From: Lactobacillus johnsonii
GTDB taxonomy: Bacteria > Bacillota > Bacilli > Lactobacillales > Lactobacillaceae
Direction: 5' to 3'
NCBI RefSeq assembly: GCF_014058685.1
Contig: NZ_CP059055.1
Coordinates: 1,364,001-1,428,000, forward strand
DNA length: 64,000 bases
A program made the translations under genes and the position numbers. A model generated the notes under the pieces. That model was not told the DNA's origin and did no database searches. It saw nothing but the letters and a program-made list of their open reading frames with translations. Shown one piece after another: positions 28,773 through 37,254 of the stretch; positions within the stretch are counted from its first letter, which is position 1; each line of letters begins with the position of its first letter.

Positions 28773-31742
28773 CTAATTACGTCTTCTCTTCTTATCTGAA
28801 ACTAATGAACCTAAACCAATTGAAGCTAATGATAATCCTGCAAGTGCAGCGAAAATACTTACCTTATCATCAACACTAGTTTGTGGCAATGCATGCTTAG
28901 TGTTGTTAACAGTAGGCTTTACAGTAGCTGCTTGAGCTTTATTACTATTACTCATTGGAGCTGCTACAACAGCATCCAAAGCTTGGTTAATTTGAGCATC
29001 GAATGCTTTACGTGCAGCTGCTTCATGAACTTGCTTATTATTATTGATAATCTTAGTATTAGCAGCAATTCTGTTAGTAAGTGTCTTAATAGTAGCTTGA
29101 GACTTAGTAATAGTCTTATCTAAATCTTGAACTTTATTATCTAACTTAGTAACTTCAGCTTTAGCAGTCTTGTAGTCAGCTTCAGCCTTGTCATATGCTG
29201 CTTGAGCCTTTTGTACGGCTTCTTTCTTTTCGCTAACTACTTTATCTGCAGCTGAAATTTGATCAATCAAGTCTTTATGAGTATTTACGTAGTTGTCATA
29301 ATCGGCTTGTGCTTTATCTAAGTTAGCTTTGGCAGCAGTTTGAGCAGTCTTAGCATCTGCTAACTTAACCTTTAAGTCATCTATTTGCTTATTAGCAGCA
29401 TCTAGATCTTGATTAATGCGAGCTAATTCTGCTTTGTGTTGGTTAAGAATAGTTTCAGCTGAATTCTTATCCTTATTAGCTGCGTCTAGATCATTATTTA
29501 ACTTCTCTAATTGAGATTTAGTGTTGTTGTAATCATTAATTACAGCAGCGTGATCTTGCTTATAAGTTGCTAAATCTTGAGCTATATCATCTTTAGCCTT
29601 AAGTAATGCAGGGTAAGCAGCTTGTAAGTCATTAATACGTTTAGTAGTGTCAACAATTTGATGTTCAACATTTTGCTTATCATTCTTAGCATTAGCTAAC
29701 TTAGTTGACAAATCATTAATAGATTTAGTTAAAACATTTACTTTAGCTTGTGATTGATTGATATGATCAGTTAATGATTTAATTTGATTATCTAAGTCAT
29801 TCTTTTGACTAATTAATGAGTTCACATCGTTTTGCGCTTGATCATATGCTTGTTGAGCTTTAACAGGATCAGTTGCAGTAGTCAATTCAATATTGTCGTT
29901 AACGTTAAATTTACTTGGATCCTTGATAAACTCATTTTCATGCCAAATTGAATCAATTATATCAGGAACACTAATATAGTGAATCAAAATAATATCTGGT
30001 GAACTTGACTGCATATCTATACTAATCGCACTATAAGTTGTAGTTTGACCTTTATTTCCTAGAGATTCTTGTGGCATATAATAAAATGACAACATAGCAC
30101 CAGCATGTAACCACTCATTATCATGAAAATTAAAAATCATTCCTTTAATATCATCATAAATATGGTTTTTCAAAGAATCCATATCATCTCGCTGATGCCT
30201 ATAATCATCAGCTGAGTGGGAATAACTTTCAACATGATATGCACCATACGGATCATAGTCGGTTACTGCCTCATACGGAGCTTGTGTGCTGAAATTTTCT
30301 CGACCTAATAATTCATACCAATTATTTGCATCATTTAATCCATATTTTCTTGCTGCGGCCGTAATCGCTTTAACATCATGACCACCACCATTGCGCAAAC
30401 TATTTGTATTATTTGTGCGATAATTATTAGCCACGTCATTAGCAAATTTCATTGCACTTCTATTTAGAATCCGTGGCTTATTTCCTAATTGTGCGCGTGC
30501 TTGATTAATAAGATTTAGAGCGAATTTATTAATTTCTAATTGTTCTTCTGCTGTCAAATTATTAAGGTCAACCATATGCTTTTTATCTTTTTCATTAGAT
30601 TTATAGTGATTTAACTTCCATCCGTCTATTGAAGCAGCATACATTTCTTTAGTGAATTGATCATCATTAAAATTCTTACGATCTTCATTAGAAATATAGT
30701 CCCATTTCTTTGCTGCTTTAATATAAGAATCTGGTAAAATCATTACATTTTGAGCTGATTCTCTAATTTGATCTAATGCACTCTTAGCTTCATCACGTTT
30801 GGCAGTAGCTTGTGATAACTTGCTATTAACATCATTAGCTTGCTTAGTTACATCATTTAACTTGTTTTGACTTTGGCTAATATCATTATTGACGTTAGCT
30901 AAATCTTTATTTGAGATTTCTAATTTAGCTTGAGTATCATTAACAGTTTTAGCTAAATCATTATCTTTAGTTTGTAAGTCAGATAAGGTCTTTTTACTTT
31001 GATTTAAATCAGTTTCATTTTGCTTTAAATCATTTTCTGCCTTAGCACTAGCTGATTCTTTAGCGTTCAATTCACCTTGAATTTGGTTATAGTCTTTTTG
31101 AACATTGTTAAATTTGTCTTGAGCTTGCTTTGCTTGTGCAGTCAATTCATTGACATGCGTATTAACATTATTCAATGTTTCAGTATTAGCCTTAACTTCA
31201 CTTTCAGCATTAGTTCTTTGACCAATCAAATCAGTTTGCTTATTTTGTGCAGTTTGAACTTGACCTTCAAGATTTTGTACCTTTTGATCAGCTTGAGTCT
31301 TAGCAGCTTGTGCGGATTTTACATTGTTTTCATATGAACTATCATATTGTTTTGTTAAATCTTCTTGCTTAGTTTGTGCGTGAGTTAACTCACTCTTAGC
31401 ATTATCTAAGTTAGATTTAGCAGTTTGCATTGCTTCTTGTTTTGCTGGCAGAGTAGCTTCAGTTTGAGTCTTTTGACTTTCAACTTGTGCTTTATCTGCT
31501 TGAGCTTGTTTTACTTGATCTTGAGTTTTAACAATATCAGACTTATCTTGAGCAATTTGTTTAGTTGCGGCTTTATCTTGAGCTGTGGCTTTTTGTTCTG
31601 CTTTATTATTTAAATTAGCATTGCTATCAGCATTAACTTTTTGAACTTCAGCTGCCTTAACTGTCGTAGTCTTAGCACCTGCGATTGATCCTGCAGCTAC
31701 TACTGCTGCAGAAACATACATCAATTTATCTTTGTTCTTCAT
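28773..31742 (-). CDS. LPXTG-anchored coiled-coil surface protein, SEC10/PgrA type
   Basis: 989-residue cell-wall protein. A signal peptide with hydrophobic core MYVSAAVVAAGSIAGA ends near residue 30. A long coiled coil rich in Gln, Lys, Ala and Asn (about 45-330) follows. A globular central domain (about 400-610) contains LNLINQARAQLG, GGGHDVKAITAAARKYGL and ENEWLHAGAMLSFYY-like NEWLHAGAMLSFYY. This resembles the CAP-like part of SEC10/PgrA surface-exclusion proteins. A second coiled coil runs from about 640 to 920. The sorting signal LPQTS is at 952-956, followed by a hydrophobic span and DKKRRR tail for sortase anchoring. It is likely an adhesion or aggregation factor. Its promoter spacer carries a nine-G run. 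Confidence 0.88.
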   Translation of the reverse strand: MKNKDKLMYVSAAVVAAGSIAGAKTTTVKAAEVQKVNADSNANLNNKAEQKATAQDKAATKQIAQDKSDIVKTQDQVKQAQADKAQVESQKTQTEATLPAKQEAMQTAKSNLDNAKSELTHAQTKQEDLTKQYDSSYENNVKSAQAAKTQADQKVQNLEGQVQTAQNKQTDLIGQRTNAESEVKANTETLNNVNTHVNELTAQAKQAQDKFNNVQKDYNQIQGELNAKESASAKAENDLKQNETDLNQSKKTLSDLQTKDNDLAKTVNDTQAKLEISNKDLANVNNDISQSQNKLNDVTKQANDVNSKLSQATAKRDEAKSALDQIRESAQNVMILPDSYIKAAKKWDYISNEDRKNFNDDQFTKEMYAASIDGWKLNHYKSNEKDKKHMVDLNNLTAEEQLEINKFALNLINQARAQLGNKPRILNRSAMKFANDVANNYRTNNTNSLRNGGGHDVKAITAAARKYGLNDANNWYELLGRENFSTQAPYEAVTDYDPYGAYHVESYSHSADDYRHQRDDMDSLKNHIYDDIKGMIFNFHDNEWLHAGAMLSFYYMPQESLGNKGQTTTYSAISIDMQSSSPDIILIHYISVPDIIDSIWHENEFIKDPSKFNVNDNIELTTATDPVKAQQAYDQAQNDVNSLISQKNDLDNQIKSLTDHINQSQAKVNVLTKSINDLSTKLANAKNDKQNVEHQIVDTTKRINDLQAAYPALLKAKDDIAQDLATYKQDHAAVINDYNNTKSQLEKLNNDLDAANKDKNSAETILNQHKAELARINQDLDAANKQIDDLKVKLADAKTAQTAAKANLDKAQADYDNYVNTHKDLIDQISAADKVVSEKKEAVQKAQAAYDKAEADYKTAKAEVTKLDNKVQDLDKTITKSQATIKTLTNRIAANTKIINNNKQVHEAAARKAFDAQINQALDAVVAAPMSNSNKAQAATVKPTVNNTKHALPQTSVDDKVSIFAALAGLSLASIGLGSLVSDKKRRRN

Positions 31743-31802
31743 TGATACATCCTCCGTTTTATTAAATAACTGAGTTCAACCCTAATAGGTCGATACGAAC
31801 CT

Positions 31803-31834
31803 AGTTTACCCCCCCCCATTTTGAGTTTTGTCAA
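31803..31834 (-). promoter_or_regulatory. Promoter of the LPXTG gene with a nine-G tract in its spacer
   Basis: Minus-strand TTGACA at 31829-31834 and TAAACT at 31803-31808 are 20 bp apart, longer than the optimal 17. The spacer contains nine consecutive G (31809-31817). Loss of two or three G by slippage would give a 17-18 bp spacer and a stronger promoter. The -10 assignment is my best guess; no better hexamer was seen at normal spacing. Confidence 0.5.
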
Positions 31835-31842
31835 TGCTTTCA
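31829..31842 (-). promoter_or_regulatory. cre-like site overlapping the -35 box of the LPXTG gene
   Basis: TGAAAGCATTGACA matches TGWAANCGNTNWCA with one mismatch (A instead of the central G). The last six bases are the -35 TTGACA, so CcpA would compete with RNA polymerase. Confidence 0.5.
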
Positions 31843-31863
31843 CAAGAAAATAAATTACAACAC

Positions 31864-31896
31864 AAAAAGCTGCCTATCGTTTGATAGACAGCTTTT
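31864..31896 (-). terminator. Terminator of trxB
   Basis: AAAAGCTGCCTATC / GATAGACAGCTTTT (one G-T or A-C position) with a short loop. It lies just after trxB on the minus strand and before the LPXTG promoter. Confidence 0.85.
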
Positions 31897-31911
31897 AATT
31901 TAAACAAATTT

Positions 31912-32847
31912 TTATTCTTCGCTTAAACCTTGGTAATAGTTATATACTTCTTGACCAGCAATACTTCCTTCACCGACAGCAGTTGCAATTTGACGAAGTT
32001 CTTTTGATCGAACATCACCCAAAGCAAAGACCCCATCAACTTTAGTACGCATATGATCATCCGTTAGGATCCAACCTTGGTCATCAGTAATGCCTAAATC
32101 TCTAAAAGCATCTGTTTGTGGTTGAATACCAACATAAATAAATACACCAGCTACTTTAATTTCTTTTTCTTCACCAGTTTCTTTATCCTTATATTTCACA
32201 CCAGTTACTTTATTGCCATCTCCGACAATTTCTTCAGTTTGAGCATTCCAGATAAACTTCATCTTATCATTTTCGAAAGCTTTCTTTTGTAATTCAGCTT
32301 TCGCACGAAGTTGATCACGCCGATGGATAACAGTGACTGACTTAGCAGACTGTGCCAAATATAGCCCCTCTTGAATAGCTGAATCTCCGCCACCAATTAC
32401 AGCAACATCTTCATCTCTAAAGAAAGCGGCGTCACAAACAGCACAATATGATACGCCTTTTCCAGCATATTCTTCTTCGCCAGGAACTCCAAGATGCTTA
32501 TGAACTGCACCAGTAGCAATAACGACCGCACCAGCTTCGTATTCACCTGAATCAGTTTTAACGATCTTTTTATTGCCATCTTGGATAATACTTTGTACAT
32601 CGCCATAAGCAAATTCAGCTCCAGCATTTGTAGCCGTTTGATACATTTTTTCGCCTAATTCAGGTCCTTGAATATCAACAAAGCCAGGATAATTATCAAT
32701 GCCAGCAGTATTATTCATTTGGCCGCCATAAATACCACGATCCAAAATAACTACTTTCAAATTAGCTCGAGCGGCATATAAAGCAGCAGTTAAACCACCA
32801 GGTCCTGCTCCAATTACAATTACATCGTAGTTTTTTTTCTCAGCCAT
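31912..32847 (-). CDS. trxB: Thioredoxin reductase
   Basis: FAD enzyme that reduces thioredoxin with NADPH in the cytoplasm, central to oxidative stress defence in these peroxide-sensitive bacteria. It has 311 residues. The FAD loop IGAGPGGLTAALYAARA is at about 12-28. The redox pair is CAVC in VSYCAVCDAAFF. The NADPH loop is GGGDSAIQEG, and the C-terminal FAD motif GVFALGDVR is intact. It lies 71 bp after gpsA, last in the hprK-lgt-gpsA-trxB group. Confidence 0.97.
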   Translation of the reverse strand: MAEKKNYDVIVIGAGPGGLTAALYAARANLKVVILDRGIYGGQMNNTAGIDNYPGFVDIQGPELGEKMYQTATNAGAEFAYGDVQSIIQDGNKKIVKTDSGEYEAGAVVIATGAVHKHLGVPGEEEYAGKGVSYCAVCDAAFFRDEDVAVIGGGDSAIQEGLYLAQSAKSVTVIHRRDQLRAKAELQKKAFENDKMKFIWNAQTEEIVGDGNKVTGVKYKDKETGEEKEIKVAGVFIYVGIQPQTDAFRDLGITDDQGWILTDDHMRTKVDGVFALGDVRSKELRQIATAVGEGSIAGQEVYNYYQGLSEE

Positions 32848-32918
32848 ATTCTCGCCTCTATTCTTACTTTTTGTAAGTATATATTACTATGAACAAATAA
32901 AAATTGCAATCTTTTTGC

Positions 32919-33938
32919 TTATAGTTGAATTTCTGGCTTAGGATTTCTTCCCATCATTGTCTTAATTTCTTGATCTACATCGGCATTTTCATATAAAACA
33001 CGGTAAATAGCTTCACTAATTGGCATATCAATATTCTTTTCTTCTGCTAATTCATGTACAGCTTTAACAGTCGTAGCACCTTCAACAACTTGGCCCATAT
33101 GGTCTAAAACATAATCAAGACTCTTTCCTTCTCCAATTTGCTTACCTGCACGCCAATTACGAGAATTTTGAGAAGTTGCTGTTACAATTAAATCACCAAT
33201 TCCTGAAAGACCTGAAAAAGTCATTGGTTTTGCGCCGAAGTATTTAACTCCTAAACGAGTAATTTCAGCTAAGCCTCTAGTCATTAAAGCAGCTTTTGCA
33301 TCATCACCATATCCTTTACCAACTAGGATACCTGCAGCGATTGCAATAACATTTTTCACTGCTCCACCTACTTCAACTCCCACTAAATCATCATTAGTGT
33401 AGAAACGGACATAGTTATTTGAAAATATCTTTTGTACTCTCTTAGCATTTTCTTCACTAGTAGATGCACAAGCAATTGCAGTTAAATCCTTTTGAGCAAC
33501 ATTTTCAGCATGACTAGGGCCTGAAATAGCTACTATTTTTTCACTATCATTTGGATAAACTTCCTCAGTTAAAATATCTGAAATTAGTTTTTTACTTCCT
33601 GGTTCAATTCCTTTAGTTGCAGTTACCAATAAAGGAGTAGCGCCAGTTTTATCTAATATTTTACGTACATTTTTAGCAACAATACGAACTGCTTTAGTTG
33701 GTAAAACAAATAAAACAATTTCGGCACCATCCAATGCTTTTTCTAAATCTCCAGTAGCGGGCACATTCGGATTAAGTTTCCAATTTTTCATGTAGTGAGT
33801 ATTAGTATGATGTTCATTAATTTCTTGGTTAACACTATCAATGTTTCCATATAATACTACATCATTTCCGTTATCAGCTAACATTGAACCAAGAACAGAA
33901 CCCCATGAACCATTACCTAAAACTGCAATCTTTGCCAT
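32919..33938 (-). CDS. gpsA: NAD(P)+-dependent glycerol-3-phosphate dehydrogenase
   Basis: Reduces dihydroxyacetone phosphate to sn-glycerol-3-phosphate for phospholipids and lipoteichoic acid. It has 339 residues from the ATG at 33938. The Rossmann loop GNGSWGSVLG is at about 8-17. Conserved ATKGIEPGSKK, SGPSHAENVA and the GVEVGGAVKNVIAIAAG stretch with catalytic Lys are present. An in-frame TTG at 33950 could be the start, since AGAAAG precedes it. MAKIAVLG is preferred because the family starts there. It lies downstream of lgt. Confidence 0.95.
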   Translation of the reverse strand: MAKIAVLGNGSWGSVLGSMLADNGNDVVLYGNIDSVNQEINEHHTNTHYMKNWKLNPNVPATGDLEKALDGAEIVLFVLPTKAVRIVAKNVRKILDKTGATPLLVTATKGIEPGSKKLISDILTEEVYPNDSEKIVAISGPSHAENVAQKDLTAIACASTSEENAKRVQKIFSNNYVRFYTNDDLVGVEVGGAVKNVIAIAAGILVGKGYGDDAKAALMTRGLAEITRLGVKYFGAKPMTFSGLSGIGDLIVTATSQNSRNWRAGKQIGEGKSLDYVLDHMGQVVEGATTVKAVHELAEEKNIDMPISEAIYRVLYENADVDQEIKTMMGRNPKPEIQL

Positions 33939-33974
33939 TTTTTTACTCAAACTTTCTATAAAAAATTATTTCTT

Positions 33975-34811
33975 TCAATCTCTATTATACGGGTATTTTA
34001 AACCGCTGCCAGCTAAATACCACTTTGGCTTTACAACTTTACGACGATAAATCCAAAGAATAATTGCGCCAAAAAACAAAATCAAGCTCAATGCTTGTGA
34101 AACTCTAATTGTATTAGCAATGTATAAACTATCCGTTCTCATCCCTTCAACAAAGAAACGAACAGCGGAATACCAAATTACATAACTTAAAAATATTTCT
34201 CCACGCTTAAAAAGATGTTTTCTATGACGTAAACTTAAAATCAAAATTAAGCCAATCAAATTTAATGTCGACTCATACAAATAAGTCGGTTGGTAATATG
34301 AACCATTAATATACATTTGCTGAATAATGAAATGTGGCAAATGTAGACTTTCTAGAAAGGATAAAGTGGTTTTAGCACCATGCGCTTCTTGATTCATAAA
34401 ATTACCCCACCGAGCAATTACCTGGGCAGCCATTACACCTGGAGCTATGATATCAAGCATTAGAAATGGCGGTAGCATTCGTTGATGACAAAAAATTAAC
34501 AACACTATTAGTCCAGCGATCAAACCACCATAAATAGCAATCCCACCATTCCAAATAGCAATTATTTGGTCGGGATGTTGAGAAAAATAGCCCCATTCAA
34601 AAACTACATAATATATTCGAGCTCCAATAAAACCAATCGGAACTGCCCAAAGGAGGAAGTCAATGAAGTCATCAGGCATAATATGCCTTTTCTTTCCTTC
34701 ATTAATTGCCATTAAAGTTGCTACTAAAACTCCCGTAGCCATTAAAATACCGTACCACTTAACTTGAAGCGGGCCCAGATTAAAAGCTACAGGATTTAAG
34801 GCTAAACTCAT
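33975..34811 (-). CDS. lgt: Phosphatidylglycerol-prolipoprotein diacylglyceryl transferase
   Basis: Membrane enzyme that moves diacylglycerol from phosphatidylglycerol onto the lipobox cysteine of prelipoproteins. It has 278 residues with about seven membrane segments. The signature [14 protein letters not shown] is present as [15 protein letters not shown], and [13 protein letters not shown] is the conserved H/GGI-type motif. Its start overlaps the hprK stop as ATGA, so the two are translationally coupled. Confidence 0.96.
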   Translation of the reverse strand: MSLALNPVAFNLGPLQVKWYGILMATGVLVATLMAINEGKKRHIMPDDFIDFLLWAVPIGFIGARIYYVVFEWGYFSQHPDQIIAIWNGGIAIYGGLIAGLIVLLIFCHQRMLPPFLMLDIIAPGVMAAQVIARWGNFMNQEAHGAKTTLSFLESLHLPHFIIQQMYINGSYYQPTYLYESTLNLIGLILILSLRHRKHLFKRGEIFLSYVIWYSAVRFFVEGMRTDSLYIANTIRVSQALSLILFFGAIILWIYRRKVVKPKWYLAGSGLKYPYNRD

Positions 34812-35767
34812 TTCCTGCTTTCACCCTCGTCTTTTTTAGAATTGTCTGAAATTAATTCAGTTAGATTTTGTTCAAATTTTTGACTAGCATCATAACCCAT
34901 TTTCTTAGCTCTGAAATTCATAGCTGCCACTTCAATAATAATAGCTAGATTTCGGCCCACTTTAACTGGAACAGTTACTTGCGGTACATCTACTTCAAAA
35001 ATTTCACGCGTCTTTTCATTAAACCCTAAGCGATCATAATTAGCTTTTGGATCCCAATTTTGCAAACAAATTATCAATTGAATTTCAGTACTGTCTTTAA
35101 CTGCTCCAGCACCAAAAAGATTCATCACATCAATAATTCCAATTCCGCGAATCTCCATTAAATGCTTTAAGATCTTAGGAGCTTCTCCCACTACAGTCTT
35201 ATCATCTTTTTGGTAAACATCAACTCGATCATCCGCAATTAAACGGTGTCCTCGTTTAACTAAGTCTAGGGCTGTTTCTGACTTACCAACACCAGAATTT
35301 CCAATGATCAATACACCCATTCCATAGATTTCTACTAAAACACCGTGAATACTCTTTCGAGGTGCAAGTTTTTCATCTAGAAATTGAGTAATGACACTCG
35401 ATAAATGTGTTGTAGCCATATTACTGGAGAGAACAGGTATATTTTCTTTCTCAGCTGCTTCAAGCATCTCTGAAGGAATTGGTAAACCTCGGGACACAAT
35501 GAAACAAGGCGTTTCTGGGGTTGCCATTTTGGTAAATACTCGCTCACGCAAATCGTGATCTAGTCGTGCACTATAAGAAATTTCTGTTCTTCCTAGCAAT
35601 TGAATTCTATTTTTAGGATAGAAATCAAAATAACCTGTTAATTCTAAACCTGGACGTGAAATATCAGAAGTATCAATTAACTTTTGATCTAGATATTCCT
35701 TTCCTTCAACCACTCTAAGTGAAGGGAGATCTTTTACTAATTCACTGACTTTAACTGCTTCAACCAT
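34808..35767 (-). CDS. hprK: HPr kinase/phosphorylase
   Basis: Bifunctional enzyme that phosphorylates HPr at Ser46 in response to fructose-1,6-bisphosphate and removes that phosphate when energy is low. HPr-Ser46-P is the corepressor of CcpA. It has 319 residues. Walker [10 protein letters not shown] lies near residue 155 and [11 protein letters not shown] follows. The HprK signature region [20 protein letters not shown] is complete. Its start overlaps the upstream small gene by 8 bp. The many cre-like sites in this window are the expected end points of its signal. Confidence 0.97.
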   Translation of the reverse strand: MVEAVKVSELVKDLPSLRVVEGKEYLDQKLIDTSDISRPGLELTGYFDFYPKNRIQLLGRTEISYSARLDHDLRERVFTKMATPETPCFIVSRGLPIPSEMLEAAEKENIPVLSSNMATTHLSSVITQFLDEKLAPRKSIHGVLVEIYGMGVLIIGNSGVGKSETALDLVKRGHRLIADDRVDVYQKDDKTVVGEAPKILKHLMEIRGIGIIDVMNLFGAGAVKDSTEIQLIICLQNWDPKANYDRLGFNEKTREIFEVDVPQVTVPVKVGRNLAIIIEVAAMNFRAKKMGYDASQKFEQNLTELISDNSKKDEGESRK

Positions 35768-36038
35768 TTTTGTTATCCTCTTTATCTTCTACATCTTTGA
35801 CTGAAACATTTCGTGCTTTCTTTCGCTTTTGATTATTAGTGGATGGCTGCACTGGATTATGGCTATCAGTTTTTTCTGTATCTTTTTTGTTACCAGAAAA
35901 CTTAGCCAGTAGCCAAATAATCAAAGCAACAATTATAGCAACAGGTAACAAGCCAATAAAGAATTTAAATATTGAAAATAAAATACTTAAAATCACTAAA
36001 GCAGCTAATACCAATATTAAAATAGTTACAAATCCCAT
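35760..36038 (-). CDS. Small two-span membrane protein, unknown function
   Basis: 92 residues. The first 45 are almost all hydrophobic and probably form two membrane helices ([20 protein letters not shown] and [17 protein letters not shown]). A charged tail rich in Lys, Asp and Asn follows. ATG at 36038 is preceded by AAGGAAAAG. It sits between prfB and hprK and overlaps hprK by 8 bp, so it belongs to that operon. A phage-shock-like or PspC-like role cannot be shown. Confidence 0.7.
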   Translation of the reverse strand: MGFVTILILVLAALVILSILFSIFKFFIGLLPVAIIVALIIWLLAKFSGNKKDTEKTDSHNPVQPSTNNQKRKKARNVSVKDVEDKEDNKNG

Positions 36039-36056
36039 AGATCTTTTCCTTAAACT

Positions 36057-37173
36057 TTAATTCGGATTTTTTTGGCTCAATAGCCACTGTAAATAAGCAT
36101 AAATAAAATTATCTAATTTTCCATCCATTACACCATTTACATCACTGCTTTCAAAATTAGTCCGATGATCTTTTACCATATTGTAAGGATGAAAAACATA
36201 AGAGCGAATTTGAGAACCAAAGCCAATTTCTTTTTGATTACCTTTAAGTTCTTCTGTCTGCTTTCTTTTCTTCTCTTCTTCTAGCTGGAATAACTTTGCC
36301 CGTAACATATTCATTGCAGTTTCTCTATTTTGCAATTGGGATCGCTGAGCCTGCGATGAGGTAACAATACCGGTAGGTAAGTGGGTAATTCGAACTGCAC
36401 TAGAAGTCTTATTAATATGCTGACCTCCAGCACCACTTGAACGATAAACGTCAATTCTTAAATCATCTGGATTAATATCAACCTCAATACTTTGATCAAT
36501 CTCTGGTATTACTTCTACAGAAGCAAAAGATGTATGCCGTCTTTTTGCCGAATCAAAAGGAGATATTCTTACTAATCTATGCACACCATTTTCAGATTTA
36601 AGTAATCCAAAAGCATTTTTTCCCTGAATCCGGATGCTTACACTTTTAACACCAGCTTCTTCACCAGGTTCATAATCTTCAATTTCAAATTTCAAATCAT
36701 GACTAGCTGCATAGCGTTGATACATTCTTAAAAGCATATCAGCCCAATCCATAGCCTCAGTACCACCAGCACCGGGATGGATTTCCATTAAAGCATTATG
36801 TTGATCATACTTATCTGATAACAATAATGATAATTCATAATCATGAAAACTTTGTGATAATGACACCATTTCTTCAGATAATTCTTCACTCAATTCAGGA
36901 TCTGGATCTGCTTTAAGTAACTCTAAAGCAGTTTGAGCATCATCGAATTTTGCTTCAAGTTGCTTAAAGTTTTCACTTTTTTCCTTCATTCGATTAGTAT
37001 CATTAATTAAACTCTGAGCCTGCTCTTGGTTATCCCAAAAACCAGGTTCTGCCATTTTTTGCTCATTAATCGCAATACCCTCATTCAATGAATCGAAGTC
37101 AAAGAGACCTCCTGAAATGCTCTAATTTAGGACTAAGATCATTTAATTCTGCTTGAATTTCACTAATCTCCAT
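36057..37173 (-). CDS. prfB: Peptide chain release factor 2 (programmed +1 frameshift)
   Basis: Recognises UGA and UAA stop codons and triggers peptide release. The main frame carries the SPF anticodon motif (RISPFDSAKRR) and GGQ in SGAGGQHINKT. Translation starts at ATG 37173 (MEISEIQAELND), reads 24 codons, meets an in-frame TGA at 37099-37101 and must shift +1 onto GAC to enter the main frame. The shift site is listed separately. The ribosome-binding site is GTGAGGAAAA. Downstream lie the small membrane-protein gene and hprK. Confidence 0.95.
37098..37110 (-). promoter_or_regulatory. prfB +1 frameshift site
   Basis: Internal Shine-Dalgarno AGGAGG is followed by TCT, slippery CTT and TGA-C. 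This is the standard autoregulatory arrangement: low RF2 slows termination at TGA and favours the shift. Confidence 0.95.
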
Positions 37174-37220
37174 TTTTATTTTCCTCACATTACAAAATTA
37201 ATTTTTACTTTAATAATAGC

Positions 37221-37250
37221 AAAAAAGAGAGACATTATCTGCCTCCCTTT
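37221..37250 (-). terminator. Terminator of secA
   Basis: Minus-strand AGGGAGGCA pairs with TGTCTCTCT (two G-T pairs), loop GATAA, then six U. Confidence 0.8.
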
Positions 37251-37254
37251 GTTT

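Noticed and set aside
31077..31337. Open frames on the plus strand inside the coiled-coil surface-protein gene (also 28881-29123 and 31425-31613)
   Set aside because: They mirror repetitive Gln/Ala/Lys codons of the minus-strand gene and encode only Ser/Leu/Cys-rich shadows.
28773..31742. Possible tandem-repeat or CRISPR-like structure in the Gln/Ala-rich gene
   Set aside because: The repeats are degenerate coiled-coil heptads in one long coding frame; there are no identical direct repeats with unique spacers anywhere in the window.
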